From NCBI RefSeq assembly GCF_036965165.1, contig NZ_JBALOX010000019.1, forward strand, positions 1-64,000: 64,000 nt of DNA, read 5' to 3'. Below, piece after piece: positions 24,572-33,008 of this stretch. Positions within the stretch are counted from its first letter, which is position 1. Each line of letters begins with the position of its first letter. This stretch comes from Ferdinandcohnia sp036965165 (GTDB lineage Bacteria > Bacillota > Bacilli > Bacillales > Bacillaceae_L). The translations under genes were made by a program, and so were the position numbers. The notes beneath the pieces were generated by a model. That model was not told the DNA's origin. It did not search any database and worked only from the letters and a program-made list of their open reading frames with translations.

Positions 24572-25462
24572 ATGACTATGAGTAACCCTGCCAATTCGTT
24601 GATAGACTTTATCAAAACAAGATATCCGGAGTTATCCGGAGAGCATATTTACGAAAATAAACAGGGTTGGTCCAATCGAGTCTTTGTTATTGGCGACAGA
24701 CTGATATTCCGTTTTCCGCGTACAGAAAAGGAAAAGACCTCAATGAAATTGGAACTGCGCATTTTGCCGAAGTTAAAAAAGGCACTGCCTGTAGATATTC
24801 CGGATTTCATCTATTCCTCCAGCGACTCCGATGAGATTAGGTATGTAGGGTACAAAATGATTCCTGGCATCCCACTCAAGGATATAAAATGTTTATCCGC
24901 TGCACAACGAACATTGATGGCAGAAAATTTGGGCCGTTTTCTTACAGCTCTTCATACGTTTCCGGCAGATTCTGATTTTCCACCTGCCGAACTGAAGCCA
25001 GAATATACAAAAATATATTGGGAAAATTTTTACGAAGGAATCAAGGAAAAAATATTTCCCGTGATTTCCTCTATGGAAAAGGCTAAAGTAGAGAGCTTAT
25101 TTGAGGGCTTTATCATGAATCCTGAAAACTTCGTGTTTAAATGCAGCCTCATTCACGGAGATTTGGACTCGAAACACATCCTTCATGATCCGGTAAATAA
25201 ACATCTTTCGGGTATCATTGATTTTGGATCGATGAAGGTTGGAGATCCCGCATATGATTTTACAGGTATTTATAAGTCCTATGGAAAGGATTTTTTCAAG
25301 AAGGTTCTTCAATCTTATAGAGTACCGATGGACAAAGCCTTTTATGACCGGATATGTAATTTTTATGTAAAATCCATTATGTTCGAAACTCTGCTTTATG
25401 CATTAGAGACTAAAAATGACAAAGTCATTAAGGTCTATCTTAAATATTTGCAGGATTTATAA
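24572..25462 (+). CDS. Aminoglycoside phosphotransferase family protein
   Basis: 296-aa kinase-fold enzyme (APH/choline kinase group). N-terminal strand-lysine region is VFVIGDRLIFRFPRTEKEK; the catalytic loop LIHGDLDSKHIL (HGDxDxxxxL) is near residue 197 and metal-binding IDFGSMKVGDPAYDF near 219. AAAGGAGA lies four bases before the ATG. The substrate is unknown: it could be an antibiotic or a sugar/alcohol. It stands alone between surface-sugar genes and may be island cargo. Confidence 0.85.
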   Translation: MTMSNPANSLIDFIKTRYPELSGEHIYENKQGWSNRVFVIGDRLIFRFPRTEKEKTSMKLELRILPKLKKALPVDIPDFIYSSSDSDEIRYVGYKMIPGIPLKDIKCLSAAQRTLMAENLGRFLTALHTFPADSDFPPAELKPEYTKIYWENFYEGIKEKIFPVISSMEKAKVESLFEGFIMNPENFVFKCSLIHGDLDSKHILHDPVNKHLSGIIDFGSMKVGDPAYDFTGIYKSYGKDFFKKVLQSYRVPMDKAFYDRICNFYVKSIMFETLLYALETKNDKVIKVYLKYLQDL

Positions 25463-26018
25463 AATTAGTGAAGTTTAAGGGACTATCAGAATGGAACTAA
25501 ATCAGAAGAAAACTTGCCGCCTGATACCGAGCAATTATCTGATTTCGCCATACACTGGCAATTTTCAATGATAGAGGCACATCTTTCATCAATATTGTAT
25601 TGAGACAATACAACAGAACGAGCTTGCCTCGTTATCTCTTCCAAAAACAGGTATCACAAGTATGTAAGGTTTTTAGTAATTAATAACAAATGCACGAAAT
25701 GGATCTCACATTTCGTGCATTAATTTGTGATAGTAATTAATATATAAACTTTAGACTGGGATTGTATAAATGCATTTTTATAAAGTACTTTTAACACCAA
25801 ACGATGATTTTATAGGGTACATTTTATTATAAAGCCAGCCTTTTTCCTTATTCAATTTGTTTCTGAGGCTTATTTTGGGGGATATATGTTAGCTTTCGGT
25901 ATATTAGGTTAAATAGATAAACGTAAGAGAGGTCAATTAAAAATGGAGATAAAAGGGAATAAACACATTTAACTCCCTAATTCGCCCTCATTTATTGTAA
26001 AAAGAGAAATAGTCCTGT
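25463..26018. other. Intergenic stretch with one hairpin
   Basis: AATGCACGAAATG (25689-25701) pairs perfectly with 25709-25721 and may end the phosphotransferase transcript, though its T run is poor. No other gene or element is seen. Confidence 0.5.
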
Positions 26019-26966
26019 TCAGTTGTTGCTATATTTATAGTAATGTATAGCTTTTTCTCTGCTTAACTTTTCGAAAAATCCATAGGTGAAAGTATCATCA
26101 ATGGACTTAACCCTCTTGATAGCTTTTTGAATTGCTTTTATATAGGGAATGTAAACATGATTTATAGTATCTTCGTTCACCCGAGAATAATAACATAAGT
26201 CAAACTCAAGCTCGTTTATTATTGCAAAACCGCTAAAATGATAAACAACCAGTTTTTGATTATTGATATATACCTCACTGTCACTAGCGTTAAATTCTGG
26301 GGTACTTTCATAATTTCCTTCATTCCATGGTCCTATATTGATTCCTGGGTTGTTTGATATTATAACACCTGAAAACAGCTCAGGCCATTTATTCAAATAC
26401 TTTTGGTCTGTCCAAAGATCCTCCTCATGCCAATGAAAACACCATTCCAAACACTTCGTTCTCCACCATTCAAGGCATTGAAAAGCATTTGAATCTCTCT
26501 TAAAGCCAATTAACCCTGCCTGATATGTGCCTGAATCTTCAATATTTTTGGCAAGTCTTTGTTCGCAAATAAAAATGGAACCATCTCCCCATTGATTAAG
26601 GATCGATTTTGGATCTGAGTAGAAATATAAATCCCCGTCAATATACATTATGGAGTTAATAAAATTATAGTTATTCAGGAGATATAGGACAAAGGGGGAT
26701 TTTAAAGTAAAACTATACTCATGTGATGTTCGAGACTTTTTTACGGAAAGAAGCTGCTCATCTTCGATACTCTCTAATGGAATAATGGTTACATTCTTTA
26801 AATTCATCCTTTTGAGGAATTGTTGAGAAATATCATCTAAGCAGCATATCCAGAGGTGAAAATTCTTTGCGTGCTTTTCTAAGGAGTCGTGTAGAGCTAG
26901 ACCCTTTAATAAATACTCTTTTCCAATAATAGTGCAAAAATGATAGAATTCCATACTTGTATTCAA
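26019..26966 (-). CDS. GT8-like glycosyltransferase
   Basis: 315-aa protein with the plan of a retaining GT-A glycosyltransferase. It opens with FCTIIGKEYLLKGLALHDSL, has the metal-binding DxD in IMYIDGDLYFYSDP (about residues 106-119), and a later GLIGFKRDSNAFQCLEWW region. No membrane segments are seen. Homology with both halves of the next upstream gene (490 aa) is clear by eye (LWICCLDDI, NVTIIPLESIEDEQLL). It probably glycosylates a surface polymer or protein; donor and acceptor unknown. Confidence 0.7.
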   Translation of the reverse strand: MNTSMEFYHFCTIIGKEYLLKGLALHDSLEKHAKNFHLWICCLDDISQQFLKRMNLKNVTIIPLESIEDEQLLSVKKSRTSHEYSFTLKSPFVLYLLNNYNFINSIMYIDGDLYFYSDPKSILNQWGDGSIFICEQRLAKNIEDSGTYQAGLIGFKRDSNAFQCLEWWRTKCLEWCFHWHEEDLWTDQKYLNKWPELFSGVIISNNPGINIGPWNEGNYESTPEFNASDSEVYINNQKLVVYHFSGFAIINELEFDLCYYSRVNEDTINHVYIPYIKAIQKAIKRVKSIDDTFTYGFFEKLSREKAIHYYKYSNN

Positions 26967-26985
26967 TCCTCCTACCTATTTGAAC

Positions 26986-28458
26986 TTAATCATTAGACCT
27001 TTTAATACTTTTATCTCTCCACATCCAAAGGAAATTGAATGCGTCTTTCTCACGTTTGAATCCTATTAAGCTTGTCAGATTGACTCCATACTCTTGTTGA
27101 GTATCCTGATCCATTTCGTTCTTCCAAATGAAAACAGGATTTTCCTTCCACTTACTGAATGCATTTGTCACATTAGAATTAAAACGAGCGTTCGGATCAA
27201 CATATATCATATAGCGGATATTATAGTTGTTCTTTAAAATGTAAAATATCAATGGTGCTTTTAAAGTTCTACAGTATTCAGATGCATTGCGAGTATTCTT
27301 GACATTTAAAAGTTCCTGATCCTCAATATTCTTAATATCTATTAGAATTACATTTTCTAATTCCATATTAACCAGTGTATTATAGGTGATATCATCCAAG
27401 CAGCATATCCAGAGACGAAATTCGTTTGCATGCATTCTTAGAGAATTGTAAAATTCCAAGCCTTCAGACAAGTCTTTCTCACTGATGATTATACAGTAGT
27501 TATATTTGTCCTCGTATCCATCTACATTACTCGCCAGATTGAAATAATTTTTAATGATTCTACCGTTTGGAGTCTGTTTATAATAAAAATCCTTATCAAT
27601 ATTAGAAATGATATCCATTACCTCATTACACGCTTGGATATAAGGAACAAATATCCATTGTATAATCTGATCAGTGGGGAAATGGCCATGCGCACATAAA
27701 TCAAACTCATTTCCATTAAAATATTTGAATCCATAGTAATGGAATAATAGTAGTTTATCTCCATTGATATATAGATTTTCATCTTCTTTGGTAACCGTAT
27801 TTTGAGATAAAATAAACAGATTGGCGTTAATTCCAAGGTTCCCTGCAACACCAACATTATCAAACCTTGTTACCCAATCATTTACGTACATCTGGTCGCT
27901 CCATCTGCCATTTTCAGGTTTATCAAAGCACCAGTCAATCAATTTTTCTCTAAACCATTGGAGGCATCGAAGCGCATTTTGATCTCTTTTGAATCCCATA
28001 AAACCAGTATTGTAAACTCCATATATCTTACTTAACCATTCATATTCTCCTTTATATTGCTCTTCTGTTAGAAATACGGAGTAATTGCCCCACTCATCAA
28101 ATATGGGTTGGGGATCTGAGAGAAAGGCTGTATCACCGTCCAACCATATAATATGGTCCAGCTCAGAAAAGTGATTTAATAGGTATAACAATATCGATGC
28201 CTTACTCGTCCAAATATATTCTTTATCATTGCGTGTACTTTTTATATTTGCCAATTCCCAATCATCATTTTCTACATCTTTCATACTTATCAGTGTTACG
28301 TTACTCAGTTCCATTTTTTCCAATAAGTATTTCACTTCATCCTGAGCACATATAATAAAGAAATGAAAGTCCTTATCATGTTTTTGTAGTGAATTATATA
28401 AGACCAGTCCCTTGTAAATATAATCCTTACTATAGGTTGAACAGTAGTAGTGTGTCAA
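26986..28458 (-). CDS. Tandem GT8-like glycosyltransferase with a degenerate second domain
   Basis: 490 aa made of two copies of the same domain. Residues ~1-300 are complete, with DxD in IIWLDGDTAFLSDP and YNTGFMGFKRDQNALRCLQWF. Residues ~320-490 repeat the fold (YNYCIIISEKDLSEGLEFYN, LWICCLDDI, SLIGFKREKDAFNFLWMW), but the metal motif is changed to YVDPNARFNSN and the domain stops early, before the region that follows in the single-domain neighbour. The second half is probably non-catalytic or a relic. It is transcribed with the 315-aa paralogue 19 bases downstream. Confidence 0.7.
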   Translation of the reverse strand: MTHYYCSTYSKDYIYKGLVLYNSLQKHDKDFHFFIICAQDEVKYLLEKMELSNVTLISMKDVENDDWELANIKSTRNDKEYIWTSKASILLYLLNHFSELDHIIWLDGDTAFLSDPQPIFDEWGNYSVFLTEEQYKGEYEWLSKIYGVYNTGFMGFKRDQNALRCLQWFREKLIDWCFDKPENGRWSDQMYVNDWVTRFDNVGVAGNLGINANLFILSQNTVTKEDENLYINGDKLLLFHYYGFKYFNGNEFDLCAHGHFPTDQIIQWIFVPYIQACNEVMDIISNIDKDFYYKQTPNGRIIKNYFNLASNVDGYEDKYNYCIIISEKDLSEGLEFYNSLRMHANEFRLWICCLDDITYNTLVNMELENVILIDIKNIEDQELLNVKNTRNASEYCRTLKAPLIFYILKNNYNIRYMIYVDPNARFNSNVTNAFSKWKENPVFIWKNEMDQDTQQEYGVNLTSLIGFKREKDAFNFLWMWRDKSIKRSND

Positions 28459-28762
28459 AACCTTAACACCCCTTAATAGCGTAAGTATAGTACTTATTTA
28501 ACATAAGTAATATTTCTTCCTAAATGCAGCCCTTGGTTATTAGTGCATCAAGAAGTAATGATTTCTTCTTAAAACACTCTAGTTTTTAACTAAACCTTCA
28601 CCTTTGTATCAGTTAACTAATTTAGAATATGTTGTTGGAGAAAAAATGTTACGACAATACCCATGTACAATCATAAGTTTTAATAGGGGCCCGTTTTTTG
28701 GAAATTCCATTAGCATTTTGCCTTTATACACATAGTATTAATTGACAATATGAAAACACATC
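28459..28762. other. Divergent intergenic stretch
   Basis: AT-rich leader region of the minus-strand glycosyltransferases. No clear promoter pair or further gene is supported. Confidence 0.3.
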
Positions 28763-28918
28763 GATAATGATCAACCAATCTTTGAAAATAAACCATTAAG
28801 AAAACTATTGCGGGATAATCAATTGACAGTTTATCAACATGAGGGGTTTTGGCAATGTATTGAAACAATGAAAAATTTTCAAATAATCAATGAACAATGG
28901 GCTAATATAGGTCATGGG
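28763..28918 (+). pseudogene. 3' remnant of a second glucose-1-phosphate cytidylyltransferase
   Basis: The frame reads DNDQPIFENKPLRKLLRDNQ, then LTVYQHEGFWQCIETMKNFQ. This matches the C-terminus of RfbF (compare the gene at 20891: GDQTVFEKEPLENLAKDGQ and AFKHTGFWYPMDTLRDKR). It runs without a stop into the epimerase, so an automatic call would give a false fused N-terminus. Confidence 0.75.
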
Positions 28919-28948
28919 TTAAATTGTAAAGAAGTGGAGATGTGTACT

Positions 28949-29902
28949 GTGACAGGTGCTTTTACCAATAAAAGAGTGTTAATTACCGGAGCTAGCGGAT
29001 TTATAGGATCCCACCTCGTTAGAAGAATGGTTGAGGAAAATGCTGAAGTAAATATTATAGTAAGAGAAGGATCCGATTTATGGCGGATTGAGAGTCATTT
29101 AAAAGACATTAAAATTCATCGGGCTGATTTAAGGGACTCTGAAAAAATAGATGTCTATATCAGAAAAATAAAACCTGATTATGTTTTTCATATGGCGGCT
29201 TACGGTGTTGATTCAAGACAAAAAGATTATTTTATTGCTGCTAATACTAATATCATAGGCACAATGAACATGATAAATACTTTGATTTCTGTTGGATGTA
29301 AAAAGTTCTTAAATATCGGTACGTGTATGGAGTATGGAGATAAAAAAGAAATAATTAAAGAAAATACTCACTTAGAACCATTCAATATTTATGGAAGTAC
29401 TAAAGCTGCTAGTACAATTTTGGCACACCAAATTGCTGGAGAAAACAATATTGATATCGTTACTTTAAGGGCTTATGGGGTTTATGGAGAAAATGAAGGA
29501 AATCATAAGTTTTTCCCCCATATTATCTTATCAATTCTAAATAATAAAGATGTTGATTTAACAGGTTGTGAGCAATACAGAGATTATTGTTATATAGAGA
29601 ATCTCATCGATGGTTTTGCTTTGGCTGCTCAAAATGATGCGGTAAAAAACGAGATATTTAATATAGGTACTGGAATAATCCATCCTTTAAAATACTATGT
29701 TGACAAAGTTTTTGAAAAAATGGAAACTGTTAAGAAACCTAATTATGGAGCTGTCCCCTACAGGTCAGGAGAAGTATGGAAGCCCCACCCTGATATAAGT
29801 AAAATACAAAAATTATTAGGATGGACGCCTAAAATAGGTTTTGATGAAGGTCTGGATAGAACAATACAGTGGTATGAAAGAAACAAAGAAAAATATATGT
29901 AA
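28949..29902 (+). CDS. NAD-dependent epimerase/dehydratase
   Basis: Extended SDR acting on a nucleotide sugar. Rossmann motif is VLITGASGFIGSHLVRRM, with FHMAAYGVD, the active-site tyrosine and lysine in YGSTKAAS, and a late GWTPKIGFDEGLDRTIQWY typical of sugar epimerases. Likely start GTG 28949, with GGAG nine bases upstream; ATG 28940 is an alternative. The frame continues upstream to 28808 only because of the RfbF remnant. Substrate not determinable. Confidence 0.8.
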   Translation: MTGAFTNKRVLITGASGFIGSHLVRRMVEENAEVNIIVREGSDLWRIESHLKDIKIHRADLRDSEKIDVYIRKIKPDYVFHMAAYGVDSRQKDYFIAANTNIIGTMNMINTLISVGCKKFLNIGTCMEYGDKKEIIKENTHLEPFNIYGSTKAASTILAHQIAGENNIDIVTLRAYGVYGENEGNHKFFPHIILSILNNKDVDLTGCEQYRDYCYIENLIDGFALAAQNDAVKNEIFNIGTGIIHPLKYYVDKVFEKMETVKKPNYGAVPYRSGEVWKPHPDISKIQKLLGWTPKIGFDEGLDRTIQWYERNKEKYM

Positions 29903-30229
29903 AATATGACCTCGGAAGAAATAAAAATACTGAAAGCTTTTTATCCCTCCCACAAGTGAAATTTATGAGGACCCAACCACTGAAACATTCTCACATTAGA
30001 AAAATATAACGACGATATATCCTATATGGGACAACGAGCTTGTCGTGATGAAGAAACATTATGGCATGGTTCATCAATATTCCTCCATAAGGTTATAGTT
30101 AGTTGATGGAAATATCCATTGTACTAGATGGTCGGTCGCAGAATGCTGAATAAAATGGCACTAGCAGAAGCTTGCGTGGGATATCTTGGGTAGGTTTAGC
30201 TTTGCTCCTACAAATTTTTTCGGAAAGAA
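29903..30229. other. Decayed coding-like stretch
   Basis: The plus strand shows a broken frame with a protein-like run (YNDDISYMGQRACRDEETLW and GSSIFLHK, about 30007-30096) and later stops. I do not recognise it; it is probably a lost sugar-metabolism gene. Confidence 0.4.
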
Positions 30230-30238
30230 GTGATTTTT

Positions 30239-30643
30239 ATGGGGAGATTAGGTGAATTTATCAACATTGATCCGTATCAAGATAAAAGAGGCATGCTAAA
30301 AAAAATAATCAAGAAAAGTCAGCTACCGGATAGTAGTGAAGTTGGGGAAGTATATTTACTTTACTCAAACCAAAATAGTGTTAGAGGAAATCATTATCAC
30401 AAAAATACCTTTGAGTATTTCACGGTTATCAGTGGTAAAGCAAAGGTGGCTTTGAAGGATTTGTCTCAAGGGGTACGTGAGGAGTTTTATATGTCTGCCG
30501 ATGACAACGTTGTACTAAAGATACCTCCCTATATAGTACACGCTTTTAACAACGAATACATTGATCCATTGATTATTCTTGCTGTGTCATCAAAAGAGTA
30601 CAGTGAATCTGATACTGACACATATATTGAGGAAATTCTTTAA
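30239..30643 (+). CDS. Cupin-fold sugar isomerase/epimerase-like protein
   Basis: 134-aa single cupin. Metal-ligand-like GNHYHKNTFEYFTVISGKAK (about residues 51-70) and IPPYIVHAFNN fit cupin motifs 1 and 2. The family resembles WxcM/FdtA-type dTDP-sugar isomerases or RmlC-like epimerases. ATG 30239 is preferred over GTG 30230 because AAGAAGTG is then spaced by about six bases. It belongs with the nucleotide-sugar genes to its left, although separated by debris. Confidence 0.65.
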   Translation: MGRLGEFINIDPYQDKRGMLKKIIKKSQLPDSSEVGEVYLLYSNQNSVRGNHYHKNTFEYFTVISGKAKVALKDLSQGVREEFYMSADDNVVLKIPPYIVHAFNNEYIDPLIILAVSSKEYSESDTDTYIEEIL

Positions 30644-30712
30644 CTATAAGTAAATGAATTAAATTTTAGGCTACTTTGGTAATAAAAAATAACTAACTAT
30701 TCTAAATGATTT

Positions 30713-30832
30713 ACATTAGAACAATCCATACTTAATAAAGCATTCCATGGTGAAATGGGAACGAATGATCCTACAGAAGAAAGTGCAATTGAATTATTAA
30801 AAGAGTGTTTTAAGAACAATAGTGATATTTAA
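30713..30832 (+). pseudogene. Type I restriction specificity subunit (HsdS) 3' remnant
   Basis: The frame reads LEQSILNKAFHGEMGTNDPT then EESAIELLKECF and a stop. This matches the characteristic C-terminus of HsdS proteins (LEESILNKAFRGELGTNDPS type). Only about 38 codons remain. It suggests a type I R-M system once lay here. Confidence 0.7.
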
Positions 30833-31163
30833 TTTTTTTGACTACAATCTGACCACGAAACATATAAAACGGATTTTATTTAAGTTTATACTACATTAAA
30901 AAAGCCCGATAAATCAGGCTTTCAATACATCATTTTATTTCTTAGTTTCTTCATATTTAACATATAAATAAAAGAACGTAAAAAATACGGTTTAAAAATA
31001 GTTTGTTTGGAGCAGGGTAAGGAAAAAGTCCTTACCCACTGCTCATAAAATTGCTCATCGTCATTTTCTATTCTATTTTAGGACATTTTAAATGCAGTCT
31101 AAAAATCCCATTAAATCAATGATTCTATCAATCTATTTTCTTCTATTTTATTACTTGATGAAT
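30833..31163. other. Intergenic stretch with a short hairpin
   Basis: AAAGCC / GGCTTT hairpin at about 30901-30923 may be a terminator. The rest holds nothing that I can support. Confidence 0.4.
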
Positions 31164-31179
31164 GGGCTTCATGATGTAA
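31164..31179. repeat. Decayed att-like core (copy with two changes)
   Basis: GGGCTTCATGATGTAA, preceded by AAT and followed by TA exactly as in groEL. It differs at two positions from the groEL 3' end. A recombinase tail remnant lies 100 bases to the right, the same arrangement as the other copies. Confidence 0.55.
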
Positions 31180-31277
31180 TAAAACGCCTGTGAATGTAGA
31201 TTTATCAAGGGTTGAAGGTTTTTTATTCTCTCCGAACCCTTAAAAATCACATTTTACTCACATTTATTTTGAAATTC

Positions 31278-31350
31278 CTAATTGGAGGTTGTTTCCAAGG
31301 GTCTGATGATCCTTTGTGAAGCATCCTCTTTCATTTTTTTCGTAACATGT
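31278..31350 (-). pseudogene. Tyrosine recombinase 3'-end remnant 3
   Basis: The minus strand reads HVTKKMKEDASQ followed by an altered end and a stop. HVTKKMKEDASQ is the usual run just after the catalytic tyrosine in this recombinase family and aligns with HMTANMEEKASHQF of remnant 2. Confidence 0.6.
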
Positions 31351-31477
31351 TTGCAGACTCTAAATAGAGTAAATAAAATCTTCTGACCAACGTTCGGATA
31401 ATTCTGTACAGTGTGATTTAAATAATAACGAGTTCGGTATTCATGTAAGTGCCCTTAAAGATTCATAGGGACATACA

Positions 31478-32180
31478 TTAAAATTGCTTATACTTTTCTT
31501 TTGCTATATTCAGGAATGTAAGGGCTGGAGCAGACAAGGATTCCCCTTTTTTATAACTGACCACTACATGATTCTTGATAAACCGGGTTTCCTAAAGTGT
31601 AGTAAATAGAATCAGTAATTATATTATCCCGGGTAACCGTACTCTCTGGAATAATTGTTAAACCAACGCCTCTATTTGCTAAACGGAATGCACTTTCGAT
31701 ATTCTTCGTTTCGATTACAATATTAGGATTAATGGAGTATTCTTTAAATATTTCATCTGTGAGTCTTCTTAAACCAAGCCCTTTTTTTAGTAAATTAAAT
31801 TTTTCCCCGTCCAAAAGATGGGGATTAAATGGAATGTGGGCAATAGGTTTCTTATCAGGATTATAATAGTTATGGATAGGGGGAATAACAAGAAATAGTT
31901 TTTCTTCATAAAGGATTTCACAGACAACTTCTTGATTAAATATAGGAAGCATGTTTAAACAAATATCAATTTTTCCCTTTAAAAGCAATGATTCCATATC
32001 ATTCGCAGATTCCTCAACCAGCTCGATTTCAATCCCAGGGTAATTCAAAATGAATTCAGGCACGATATTATAGAGGGTATGTTAACCTAATATTGGGTTT
32101 ATGCCAAGCTTTAGTTGTCCTTTTTTAATATTGAAGATATAAAAGAAGTCCCAAGCCAGATTTTAGGACCAATGCTCTTA
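31478..32180 (-). pseudogene. LysR-type transcriptional regulator pseudogene
   Basis: The substrate-binding domain is readable from the stretch NIKKGQLKLGINPILG through IIPESTVTRDNI. A TAA interrupts it near 32082 (GILG-stop-HTLYNIVPEF), and a frameshift near 31565 moves the true C-terminus (VVVSYKKGESLSAPALTFL to KYKQF-stop) to another frame. The DNA-binding half is lost. An open frame at 31551-32063 is only the surviving middle. Confidence 0.8.
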
Positions 32181-32530
32181 CAGCAATATGCCAATCGAAT
32201 TGAAGAAGGTTTCTTTTAAAAAGTAACAATTACTATTGGTTTTTGCTGTTTTCATGTTGTATGTTCCTCCTGAAGTTTTATTTTGTTTCGGTCGTTTATC
32301 CACCGGCAGAAAGAAACATAACCATTCCATGGATAAAAACAATAGATAAAAATTGGAGGGAAAAATAAATAGGCTCGATGATTAGTAACAGAGACCTAAA
32401 AGAAAACATAACTTGTTAAAGAGAGTACACTTCGTAACTAATGATTTCGTTTACACAGAACTGGCATTGACTTTTCCACTCTTTATTCATGTTTAACCAA
32501 AATAATTACAATGGGGAGGAAAGAAATAAA

Positions 32531-32822
32531 ATGTTACAAAATGAGCTACAAGGGTTGGCAATCGACCCTTACCAAGTTGGTCAGTTAGTTCCTCTGGATC
32601 ATCAAAGCCAAGACCTGCATACGATGAGCAGGCTTTGTGGAGGCTGTGGCTTCCGATGTGGCGGNNNNNNNNNNNNNNNNNNNNNNNNNNNNNNNNNNNN
32701 NNNNNNNNNNNNNNNNNNNNNNNNNNNNNNNNNNNNNNNNNNNNNNNNNNNNNNNNNNNNNNNNNNNNNNNNNNNNNNNNNTTGGCTTCGGTTTGAGCTG
32801 TTTCGGTTTCGGTTTTATTTAA
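32531..32822 (+). CDS. Heterocycloanthracin/sonorensin-like TOMM precursor peptide (interrupted by gap)
   Basis: Leader MLQNELQGLAIDPYQVGQLV..., then a Cys/Gly-rich core beginning LCGGCGFRCGG, cut by an N run. After the gap the frame GFGLSCFGFGFI-stop continues the Gly/Phe/Cys pattern. GGGGAGGAAAG precedes the ATG. Cysteines and serines in the core would become thiazole/oxazole rings made by the three downstream proteins. The two flanks are out of frame with the N run as written, so the gap length (117) is not the true one. The core repeat number is unknown. Confidence 0.8.
32665..32781. other. Assembly gap in the TOMM precursor core
   Basis: 117 undetermined bases inside the Cys-Gly repeat. 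For both flanks to be one frame, the true length must differ by +2 or -1 modulo 3. Confidence 0.95.
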
Positions 32823-32894
32823 TTCTTTTGGCAGTTTTAGCTGTTTGGAGCCGGGTAATTTCCTAAAGAAAAAATTAATTTTGTAAATCAAAAA

Positions 32895-32922
32895 TGCCCT
32901 TGCGTAATTTGTCGCAGGGGCA
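32895..32922 (+). terminator. Hairpin after the precursor gene
   Basis: TGCCCTTGCG pairs with CGCAGGGGCA (with wobble), followed by CTTCTTTA rather than a clean T run. It probably acts as a partial terminator or mRNA stabiliser, making precursor more abundant than the enzymes. Confidence 0.55.
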
Positions 32923-33008
32923 CTTCTTTATTGGTTATCATATTGGACAAAGGATCGTGCATAACCTAATAATGCATATTTATATGCTTATGAATAAGGA
33001 GGGGCTGT

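Noticed and set aside
31551..32063. Intact 170-aa regulator
   Set aside because: It lacks a DNA-binding domain, begins mid-domain after a stop, and its true C-terminus continues in another frame; listed as a pseudogene.
32489..32866. A 125-residue protein starting MFNQNNYNGEERNK and ending WSRVIS across the gap
   Set aside because: The ribosome site GGGGAGG lies inside its first codons and points to ATG 32531. The end differs in frame from the Gly/Phe/Cys-rich end expected for the family.
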